From Crystallibacter permensis (GTDB lineage Bacteria; Actinomycetota; Actinomycetes; Actinomycetales; Micrococcaceae), in the NCBI RefSeq assembly GCF_025960875.1, contig NZ_JAODLR010000031.1, positions 1-35,462 of the forward strand: a DNA stretch of 35,462 nt, written 5' to 3'. The notes beneath the pieces were generated by a model. It was not told the DNA's origin. It did not search any database and worked only from the letters and a program-made list of their open reading frames with translations. This document shows, piece after piece, positions 21,845 to 28,209 of the stretch. Position 1 is the first letter of the stretch; each line of letters opens with the position of its first letter. The translations under genes and the position numbers were made by a program.

Positions 21845-23029
21845 CTAGGGGTGCTTGCGCTTCCAGACGGCGTGGCCCCAGCAGGCGGCCGCCACCAGGA
21901 CGATACTGACGATCAAACCGAGGCTGAAGATGGTGCCGTAGCGCCTCTCGTCCGCCAGACCGGCGGTGAGAAAGGTGCCTACCGAGCTGCCCAGGAACAG
22001 CGAGAAGGCAAACAGTGACACGCTCGTGGCACGGGCCTGCGGGGCGACGTCGGTGGCCCAGCCCTGCATGGAGGAGTGCAGTATGGCGTTGGAAGCGCCA
22101 ACCAACAGCGCGGTCGCGGTCAGCGCCGCGGGCAGCTGCGACAAGGAAGAGGTCAGGTAGGCGACGACGAGGACCAGCCCGCCGAGGGCCATGAGCCGAG
22201 TGCGGGTGAAGTGACGGACCAGGCGCCGCATCAGGCGGGCACCGAGGATGACGCCGATGCCGTAGCCCGCCGCCAGGACGCCGGCCAAGGTGACTCCGAT
22301 GCCGGCGTTCTGCAGCGCCGGGACGAAGTAGGTCAGGATGCCCATCAGCACCGCGCCCTCCAAGGCTGCCAGACCATAAACGCCCAGGGCGGAGCCGGAA
22401 AACGCCAGGCGGAAGTTTGCGCCACCGCGGTGGGCCGACCCATCGCCCGCCACGCCGCGCAGCCAGATCAACAGGACAAGGCACCCAAGGGCCGGCAGCG
22501 CGAAGACCAACCGCCAATCGAGCACCGCGGCCAACGTTCCCGCCGCGAGGGTGGCGATGGTGGTTCCCAGCGACGAGTAGATCTGCAGGTCGGATAGGCC
22601 GCGGGCTCGCTCAATCCCGGTGCGGGTGTCACCCAGGATGGTCAGCAGGGTGGGATACAACGCCCCGGCCATGAGACCGGTGAAAGCCCTGGCCAGAAGC
22701 AGCGGGAGGTAGGCGCTGAACAGGGTGCTGGCCAACGCACCGACCAGGACACCCACCAGCGCAGTGCGCAGTACGGCCATGCGGCCAAACCTGTCGCTGA
22801 AGAAACCCCACACCGGCTGCCCTACGGCATAGAGCAAGGCGTAGGCAGCCACCAGTTGGACGGCCTGGCCGAGGGACATCTCTGTCCGCTCGGCCAGCAC
22901 AACCAGCATGGGCGGAGTGGCAAAGCGGTCGAAGAACGAGAGGAAGCCAATGGAGCGCAGGACCGAGTCTGGCACGCGTGCCCGCGGCTTGCCCGACTCT
23001 CCCACGGAACCGGATGCGTGCGCCATCAT
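21845..23029 (-). CDS. MFS transporter
   Basis: A 394-residue major facilitator protein with 12 predicted helices. The loop between helices 2 and 3 has GFFSDRFGRMAVLR (about residues 75-88), the MFS motif A, and a weaker repeat (GARLMRRLVRHFTRTR) follows in the second half. The N-terminus is soluble and positively charged. It is a drug/metabolite exporter by family; no substrate can be inferred. It begins MM at 23029 and lies 54 bp behind the HTH regulator gene in the same orientation, so they probably form an operon. This suggests that the regulator controls the efflux pump. Confidence 0.9.
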   Translation of the reverse strand: MMAHASGSVGESGKPRARVPDSVLRSIGFLSFFDRFATPPMLVVLAERTEMSLGQAVQLVAAYALLYAVGQPVWGFFSDRFGRMAVLRTALVGVLVGALASTLFSAYLPLLLARAFTGLMAGALYPTLLTILGDTRTGIERARGLSDLQIYSSLGTTIATLAAGTLAAVLDWRLVFALPALGCLVLLIWLRGVAGDGSAHRGGANFRLAFSGSALGVYGLAALEGAVLMGILTYFVPALQNAGIGVTLAGVLAAGYGIGVILGARLMRRLVRHFTRTRLMALGGLVLVVAYLTSSLSQLPAALTATALLVGASNAILHSSMQGWATDVAPQARATSVSLFAFSLFLGSSVGTFLTAGLADERRYGTIFSLGLIVSIVLVAAACWGHAVWKRKHP

Positions 23030-23083
23030 CTGTTTACTGGTTCCTTGTCGTCGGGCCTGCTCCGGTAGCTGAGACTAACAGGA

Positions 23084-23644
23084 CTATTCCTCCACGGCTG
23101 AGTCGGACGGAATGACGACGGTGGACAGCACGCGTCGTTTCCGCCCCTTGCCCGGAGTATTCGCCGAATATTTCTGCACCACGTCCCGCATCTCCCCGGC
23201 GAACTCAGCGAACTCGCTGTCGCTCAACCATAAGGCAGTCTGCCGGTAACCTACGCCGTCGCGGACCAGATCCACCTTGCCGCGGTCCACTGCGCCGTCG
23301 ATGTAGCGGTCGAAGAGTGCCAGCAGTCCGGCGGCAAATCCCATGAAGGCCTTCCGGTGGTCCTCGGGCGACATCGACGCCACGGCATCTGCGGAGAGCT
23401 CGGTGGCCGCGAGATCCAGCGCATAGGTCCGCTCCGTAGTACCCCTGACCTGGCGTTCCTCGACTACGGATAGGACACCGGCCTCGGCGAGCGTTCGGAT
23501 GTGGCGGTAGAGCGTCGCGGGCGGCACATCGGGCAGCTGCGAAGCCATGCCGGCAGTGGTCAACGAGCGACCGCCCAAGAGTGTCTGGCAGATCCGCAGC
23601 CGCACCGGATGAAGGACAAGGTCTGCGCTGGTTCGGTTAGCCAT
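23084..23644 (-). CDS. Winged-helix (ArsR-like) transcriptional regulator
   Basis: A 186-residue protein whose first 75 residues are an ArsR/HTH_20-like winged helix (RLRICQTLLGGRSLTTAGMASQLPDVPPATLYRHIRTLAEAGVLSVVEERQVRGTTERTYAL). A helical C-terminal domain of about 100 residues follows, probably for dimerisation or ligand binding, and is not one I can name. It has no metal-binding cysteine cluster. It is the first gene of an operon with the MFS transporter and divergent from the hydrolase fusion gene. The shared 87-bp gap contains A/T-rich inverted TTGACAAT/ATTGATAAT elements, so it may repress both directions. Confidence 0.88.
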   Translation of the reverse strand: MANRTSADLVLHPVRLRICQTLLGGRSLTTAGMASQLPDVPPATLYRHIRTLAEAGVLSVVEERQVRGTTERTYALDLAATELSADAVASMSPEDHRKAFMGFAAGLLALFDRYIDGAVDRGKVDLVRDGVGYRQTALWLSDSEFAEFAGEMRDVVQKYSANTPGKGRKRRVLSTVVIPSDSAVEE

Positions 23645-23731
23645 GGAGCCATGTTCTCACTATTGACAATGTTATCGCAATTGATAATGATGGTCCTGTA
23701 CGCACCGGTTACGAGAGTTGGGGAGAGGTAA
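23645..23731. promoter_or_regulatory. Divergent promoter region of regulator and hydrolase
   Basis: A consensus TTGACA (23663-23668) is followed after 16 bp by TAATGA (23685-23690), a plausible promoter toward the hydrolase gene. TATTGACAATG and CAATTGATAAT form an imperfect inverted repeat over it, and the region is markedly A/T-rich for this genome. A purine-rich GGGGAGAGG ribosome binding site precedes ATG 23732. Confidence 0.5.
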
Positions 23732-25030
23732 ATGGCACGGTTGGTTGTCGGCGATGGAGCTGTCCGCGTGGAGCTGAGTAAAGGGGAGAAGATCGCCGGC
23801 CTGCTGCCGGATCTCAACATGCCCGCCACCGCCGTTGAGGATGTGCAGGTCCTGAAGGACGGCTTCACGGGAGTCACGGGTATGCGTGCGCCGGGCCTGG
23901 CACTTCCTGGCCGCGTGCGCATGGGCACCTGGCGCGGATCCCGAGGGAACACCTTCGCCGTCGTCCATCAGGGAAAGCCGGCCGTGCAGCTGACGCTGAA
24001 GGACCAGAAGTACCGCCGCGTCGTGGTCGAGGTCGCGAATGTCGAAGACGCAGCCCGGCAGGTGCGGGAAGCCGCCGGCCTGGATGAGAGCGCCGCACCG
24101 GTGCTCGAAGATGCCTGCTTCCAATCGGACGGCCTGACCCTTGCCGGAACCTGGACCTTGCCCGCAGCCGGACCCGTGAAGGGCCTCGCCCTGCTGCTGC
24201 CCGGATCAGGCGAGGTGGACCGCAACTCAGACCACCGCCGGATGCCGCTGGGTGTCACCCGCGATCTTGCCGAGGCACTGGCGCTGGAGGGCATCGCTTC
24301 TTTCGGCTACGACAAGCGGGGCGTCGGCGCGTCCGAGGGATCATTCCTCGCCGCGGGCTTCCAACATAATTACGACGACGCCGCGGCGGCCCTCGAGATG
24401 GTCGCCCGGCGCTCGCCGGAGCTGCCGGTCTTCGTGGTGGGCCACAGCGAGGGCGCCTTCCACGCCACGGCCCTGGCGGCGCACGAGCGGGAGCGCGTTG
24501 CCGGCGTCGTCCTGTTGTCCGCATCGGCGCACAGCGGCGAGGAAACTTCGCAATGGCAGACCGGGCAGATCGCCGGCGCGCTGCCTGCCTTCCCGCGGGT
24601 GGTGCTGAAGCTGCTGCGCACGGATCTGGCCAAGCAGCAGCGGAAGTCCATGGAGAAACTGCACGCCTCGGACCAGGATGTGCTGCGGATGCAGGGTCGG
24701 CGGATGAACGCGCGTTGGATACGCGAGTTCCTCCAGTTCGATCCGTTGCCTTTCCTTGAGCAACTGGACATGCCGGTACTGGCCATCAGCGGCGGAAAGG
24801 ATCTGCAGGTCAACCCCGCCGATCTGGAAATCATCGCCCGAACGGTTCCGGGGCCTGTGGAGACCAAGTGCATTCCGGATATGACCCACCTGCTCCGCCG
24901 GGATCCGCGGACGCCGATGCTCACCGACTACAAGCGGCAGATCCGCGAGCGCACCGATGCCGAGGTGCTGGGGACGGTGGCCGGCTGGGTGCGTTGCCAG
25001 GTGCTGGCCGCCCGTCCGCCCGTGGTCTAA
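23732..25030 (+). CDS. PH-like domain fused to an alpha/beta hydrolase
   Basis: A 432-residue protein with two parts. Residues 1 to about 118 (MARLVVGDGAVRVELSKGEKIAGLLPDLNMPATAVEDVQVL...GMRAPGLALPGRVRMGTWRG...) resemble the small free-standing PH-like proteins of actinobacteria. Residues about 130-430 are an alpha/beta hydrolase of the peptidase S9/YqiA type: LLLPGSGEVDRNSDHRR, FGYDKRGVGASEG, the nucleophile elbow GHSEGA with Ser239, and the late ISGGKDLQVNPAD (Asp) and DMTHLLRRDP (His). There is no signal peptide. Divergent regulator and promoter suggest induction by a small molecule. Substrate unknown. Confidence 0.85.
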   Translation: MARLVVGDGAVRVELSKGEKIAGLLPDLNMPATAVEDVQVLKDGFTGVTGMRAPGLALPGRVRMGTWRGSRGNTFAVVHQGKPAVQLTLKDQKYRRVVVEVANVEDAARQVREAAGLDESAAPVLEDACFQSDGLTLAGTWTLPAAGPVKGLALLLPGSGEVDRNSDHRRMPLGVTRDLAEALALEGIASFGYDKRGVGASEGSFLAAGFQHNYDDAAAALEMVARRSPELPVFVVGHSEGAFHATALAAHERERVAGVVLLSASAHSGEETSQWQTGQIAGALPAFPRVVLKLLRTDLAKQQRKSMEKLHASDQDVLRMQGRRMNARWIREFLQFDPLPFLEQLDMPVLAISGGKDLQVNPADLEIIARTVPGPVETKCIPDMTHLLRRDPRTPMLTDYKRQIRERTDAEVLGTVAGWVRCQVLAARPPVV

Positions 25031-25042
25031 GTCCGTCTGACT

Positions 25043-25070
25043 GGCACCGCCGCTATGTAACGGCGGTGCC
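25043..25070 (+). terminator. Terminator hairpin of the hydrolase gene
   Basis: GGCACCGCCG (25043-25052) and CGGCGGTGCC (25061-25070) form a perfect 10-bp stem with an 8-nt loop, 12 bp after the hydrolase stop codon. The following GCTCATTAATCTCTGTCTCT is only partly T-rich. Confidence 0.7.
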
Positions 25071-25312
25071 GCTCATTAATCTCTGTCTCTATGCTGGACT
25101 GCTCTCTTACGGAAGGAGTAGAGTCACCGACACCTGTTTCTGATTCGGTGGGGGAGCACGCGAGAGGCTGCGGGGTAAACACCGCCAACAGTGCAAATGC
25201 GACAGCTCGCTTTCAGAACGAGTCTCCGTGAATGGGGAGGGACTTATCGCTTCGCCGACGTAGGTGTCAGACTGAAGCCACCAGTGCTTTCTACAGGGTG
25301 AGGAGCCTGAAG
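25071..25312 (+). other. Long non-coding leader before the DedA gene
   Basis: This 242-bp segment has no convincing ORF. CACCGA (25125-25130) pairs with TCGGTG (25145-25150), and purine-rich conserved-looking patches follow (GGTGGGGGAGCACGCGAGAGG, GTGAATGGGGAGGGAC). The density of potential stems suggests a structured 5' UTR. I could not match it to a known riboswitch class. Confidence 0.3.
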
Positions 25313-25963
25313 GTGATTTCTTTGGCGGCTTCCGGTTCTGTGCAGGAGATGACCGGGCTCGTGGGTTTCGCTGCCCGTGCCATTGAATCCCTGGGTGCAT
25401 GGGGAGTCGGATTATTCACGCTTATTGAAACCGTGTTTCCGCCGATTCCCAGTGAAGTTATTTTGCCCCTGGCCGGGTTTCTTACCCGCCAGGGATCCAT
25501 GAACATCATCCTTGTCATCATCACAAGTACTCTGGGCGCCTACCTAGGCGCCCTGCTTTTGTACGGCATCGCTGCACGTCTGGGGCTGGAACGCTCCATC
25601 CGGTTGCTATCGAAACTGCCCCTCGTGGACCGGGAAGACTTTGAAAAATCGGCCGACTGGTTCGAACGCCACGGCAAATCAGCCATATTCTTCGGCCGAC
25701 TGTTCCCCGGGGTCCGTAGCCTCATCTCGCTTCCGGCCGGCGCGGAAAGAATGAACCTGGCCACTTTCAGCATCTTCACAATTGCCGGGAGCGGTCTCTG
25801 GAACTCACTGTTGATTGGTCTGGGTGCCCTGCTCGGAACCCAGCACGCGCTCGTCGAACAGTACTCGCGCTACCTGAACTACGCCGTCTATGCAGCAGTC
25901 GCAGCCGTCATCGTATGGCTGATAGTCAGAAGCATCAGAAGACGTAGAAACACGACAGATTAA
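25313..25963 (+). CDS. DedA-family membrane protein
   Basis: A 216-residue DedA/SNARE-associated (VTT-domain) protein. The hallmark is LIETVFPPIPSEVILPLAGFL at about residues 37-57, then GAYLGALLLYGIAARLG and FFGRLFPGVRSLISLPAGAERMNLATF with the conserved Arg and Pro, and further membrane helices. DedA proteins act in the cytoplasmic membrane; members are linked to undecaprenyl phosphate or phospholipid flipping and to pH and drug tolerance. The GTG at 25313 is chosen for AGGAG at 25301-25305; GTG 25337 and ATG 25349 are alternatives. Its stop overlaps the end of the opposite-strand hydrolase remnant by a few bases. Confidence 0.9.
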   Translation: MISLAASGSVQEMTGLVGFAARAIESLGAWGVGLFTLIETVFPPIPSEVILPLAGFLTRQGSMNIILVIITSTLGAYLGALLLYGIAARLGLERSIRLLSKLPLVDREDFEKSADWFERHGKSAIFFGRLFPGVRSLISLPAGAERMNLATFSIFTIAGSGLWNSLLIGLGALLGTQHALVEQYSRYLNYAVYAAVAAVIVWLIVRSIRRRRNTTD

Positions 25964-26145
25964 GAGTTTTTCGGGACAACCAAGTCATGCTGGTGCACCT
26001 TGGACTCCTGCTCGCCGAGGATGACACCGGCACGCTTTAGGGTGTCGCCCTCCTGGAGGTAGGGGAAGCGTCCAGTCATGGCAACGCCTTCCGGAGTGCC
26101 GGTGTTGAGACGGTCGCCGGGCTCCAAAACCACGTGCTGGAGAAG
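25960..26145 (-). pseudogene. C-terminal remnant of a fumarylacetoacetate hydrolase-family gene
   Basis: The minus strand encodes LLQHVVLEPGDRLNTGTPEGVAMTGRFPYLQEGDTLKRAGVILGEQESKVHQHDLV before a stop. LEPGDxxxTGTPxGV is the late signature of the FAH superfamily. No N-terminal or metal-binding part of the fold can be found upstream: the frame continues to 26322 with low-complexity sequence lacking homology. About 60 of the usual 210-280 residues remain, so this is a decayed fragment. Of the rest of the interval, 26146-26360, I see nothing functional. Confidence 0.6.
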
Positions 26146-26360
26146 CCATAAACATATCGCGGAACCGGAGCCCCAGGATCCTACCAAGGTGGTTCGTTTG
26201 GTTGCAGCGGCCTCTGGAGCGCGGGATGGTGAACGACCGGGCGAGACCTCCGGGGATACGGAGCTGACCATCACGCCAAGGTGACCTCCCCGGGCTGCGA
26301 TGGCCGATGATGATCCGCTCACTTTGGAGCAATACTTCGCCAGCCGCCGCTGTACTCTCT

Positions 26361-27059
26361 CTAGGTCGAGCGTCCGCGGGACGTCCAGCCTTGCTCATGC
26401 AGGCGTTCGAATCCGTCCAACAGCAGGTCCAGCGCAAACTCGAACTCGAACTGATCGTCGCAGCCCTGGCCGACGACCGATTCGTCGTCGTGGTCCGCCC
26501 TCATCGCGATCTCCATGACATGCGGATACTTCTCGGCCATCGCGTGGAGCATGGCCGGCGGGATTTCCGCCGCGGCACCCGCGGAGTCGTCGAACACTTC
26601 CTGGGTGAAGCCCCACATCCGGCTGCCCATGGCATGCATGACGTGATGGGTCAGATCCACCGAAAGACCGCCGGCCCGGAACATTCCGATCATCGCGTCC
26701 ATATACTCCAGCACCACCGCCGACTTGTTGGTCCGCGACTCGATCACATGGCGGGCCCACGGATGCCGGAGCAAGATCTGCCGCGCGGCGAGGACCCGCT
26801 GCCGGACGGCGCTCTTCCAGTCGTCGCCGCTGGCCCCGGTGTCGATCTCGCCAACGATGACGTCGACCATGCCGTCCAACAGCTCTTCCTTGTTCGCGAC
26901 GTGCTTGTACAGCGCCATCGGCACCACGCCCAGCTGCTGGGCAAGCTTGCGCATGCTCAGCGACTCGACTCCTGACTCGTCCGCAAGAACGACGGCGGCA
27001 CTCAGCACACGTTCCCGGCTCAGGGGAGTGCGGCGCACCGTTTCCGTCTGCTGGGCCAT
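26361..27059 (-). CDS. TetR-family transcriptional regulator
   Basis: A 232-residue TetR-like repressor. The N-terminal DNA-binding domain is LSRERVLSAAVVLADESGVESLSMRKLAQQLGVVPMALYKHVANKEELLDGMVDVIVGEI (about residues 13-72), of the TetR class with a TetR_C_1-type ligand domain (RQILLRHPWARHVIESR, EYMDAMIGMFRAGGLSVDLTHHVMHAMGSRMWGF). The ATG start at 27059 has a purine-rich AAAGAAGGGGG stretch upstream. It is divergent from the DUF2306 gene, and two palindromes lie between them, the usual layout for a repressor acting on itself and its neighbour. The ligand is unknown. Confidence 0.92.
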   Translation of the reverse strand: MAQQTETVRRTPLSRERVLSAAVVLADESGVESLSMRKLAQQLGVVPMALYKHVANKEELLDGMVDVIVGEIDTGASGDDWKSAVRQRVLAARQILLRHPWARHVIESRTNKSAVVLEYMDAMIGMFRAGGLSVDLTHHVMHAMGSRMWGFTQEVFDDSAGAAAEIPPAMLHAMAEKYPHVMEIAMRADHDDESVVGQGCDDQFEFEFALDLLLDGFERLHEQGWTSRGRST

Positions 27060-27092
27060 CTGGTGCCCCCTTCTTTAGGTAGCCGATTTCTA

Positions 27093-27148
27093 TTGACAAG
27101 TGTACGCCGTACACCTACCTTTAGTTGCATCAGGTGTACACCGTACAC
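27093..27148. promoter_or_regulatory. Promoter with two TetR-type operators
   Basis: GTGTACGCCGTACAC (27100-27114) is a perfect 15-bp palindrome and GTGTACACCGTACAC (27134-27148) is a second copy with one mismatch; their centres are 34 bp apart. The first lies in the 17-bp spacer between TTGACA (27093-27098) and TACCTT (27116-27121), a strong promoter toward the DUF2306 gene, so repressor binding would block it directly. Confidence 0.75.
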
Positions 27149-27199
27149 CAAAGGCACAATCGGACCGCTTCTCCCGGCCCATCCAGCGAAGGACTCGAA

Positions 27200-27970
27200 A
27201 TGAACGCCAGCAGAAAGACTGCAACTGTGGTGATGGGGACGGAAACAAAGGAAAGTCCCCGCGGCCGTCGAGGCGGTGGAGGCCAGTGGCTCGTGCCCGC
27301 CGCATTGATCTTCGTCAGCCTTATCCCGGTGTTCTTCGGGACGGCCCGGCTGGCTGAACTGATGGAAGGCGCCGAGGTAACGCCGGCCAACCACAGGTTC
27401 TTCGACTCACCTATCCCGGTGCTGATCCACATTCCCGCCGCCATCGTGTACTCCCTAGTCGGGGCCTTCCAATTCGTTCCCTCGCTCCGTCGCGGCAAGC
27501 GCGGCAAGCGCGGCAAGCGCAGTTGGCACCGGGTGGCCGGGAAGGTCTTGATCCCCGCCGGCCTGCTTGTTGCCCTGTCCGGCCTGTGGATGGCGGTCTT
27601 CTACGATCTTCCCCCCAGCGACGGCGAGCTGCTACTCGTGTTTCGGCTGGTCTTCGGCTCGGCAATGGTGGCCAGCATCGTCATGGGCATTCTCGCGATC
27701 CGGCGCCGGGACTTCGCCGCACACGGCGCGTGGATGGCACGCGGCTACGCCATCGGCATTGCCGCGGGAACCCAGGCACTCGTCAGCATCCCCTGGCTTC
27801 TCCTCGTCGGCCCGGCCGACGTGCTGACCCGCGCACTGCTCCTCGGTTCAGCATGGGTAATCAACCTAGCGGTCGCCGAGTACTTCATCCACCGCCGCAC
27901 CCGTCGGCCCGCGCGAACGAACCATCCATCCGGCTCCCTTGCCAGGCCGGCGGCAACAGCTTCCCTCTGA
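27200..27970 (+). CDS. DUF2306 membrane protein
   Basis: A 256-residue protein with six or seven hydrophobic helices. FFDSPIPVLIHIPAAIVYSLVGAFQFVPSLRR, SWHRVAGKVLIPAGLLVALSGLWMAVFY and AAHGAWMARGYAIGIAAGTQ match the DUF2306 family, whose conserved His and Trp residues in helices (HRVAGK, AHGAWMARGYA) resemble heme-binding membrane proteins; no function is established. ATG 27200 is used because AAGGA lies 6 nt upstream. Residues about 98-108 (RGKRGKRGKR) come from a 9-bp tandem repeat at about 27491-27520 in a cytoplasmic loop. It is the likely target of the divergent TetR protein. Confidence 0.85.
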   Translation: MNASRKTATVVMGTETKESPRGRRGGGGQWLVPAALIFVSLIPVFFGTARLAELMEGAEVTPANHRFFDSPIPVLIHIPAAIVYSLVGAFQFVPSLRRGKRGKRGKRSWHRVAGKVLIPAGLLVALSGLWMAVFYDLPPSDGELLLVFRLVFGSAMVASIVMGILAIRRRDFAAHGAWMARGYAIGIAAGTQALVSIPWLLLVGPADVLTRALLLGSAWVINLAVAEYFIHRRTRRPARTNHPSGSLARPAATASL

Positions 27971-27986
27971 TCGCTTGCTTCGATCA
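27968..27986 (+). terminator. Small hairpin at the end of the DUF2306 gene
   Basis: TGATCG (27968-27973) and CGATCA (27981-27986) form a 6-bp stem with a 7-nt loop, starting at the stop codon. There is no T tract, so the termination role is uncertain. Confidence 0.35.
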
Positions 27987-28094
27987 GCGCTATCCAACTA
28001 CAAGACGATATCGGTGATCTTGCTGAAATCAGCCTCGGTATTCCCGGGGCAACAGATGGCAACTGCTTTCCACCGTATCCAGACACCCCAAGAC

Positions 28095-28150
28095 TAGGGT
28101 GATGCCCGGGACACGCCCGGGTATCGACGACTGCGATCAGGTCGTCGATA
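28095..28150 (+). promoter_or_regulatory. GH3 gene leader with two inverted repeats
   Basis: CCCGGG occurs at 28105-28110 and 28116-28121. TATCGACGAC (28122-28131) and GTCGTCGATA (28141-28150) are a perfect 10-bp inverted repeat with a 9-nt spacer. TAGGGT (28095-28100) is a -10 candidate just upstream, so the repeats would lie at the start of the transcript, as an operator or as a stable 5' hairpin. The rest of 27987-28209 shows no gene. Confidence 0.5.
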
Positions 28151-28209
28151 GATCGTGGGGAGCGCGCCGCAGTGGACGCCTCTCCCAGTCCGTTCAAAGG
28201 AGAACTTCG

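Noticed and set aside
25110-25230. DedA leader as a yybP-ykoY (manganese) or c-di-AMP riboswitch.
   Set aside because: GGAGTAG and GCGAGAGG patches are suggestive, but the spacing and the paired elements of either class could not be matched by eye.
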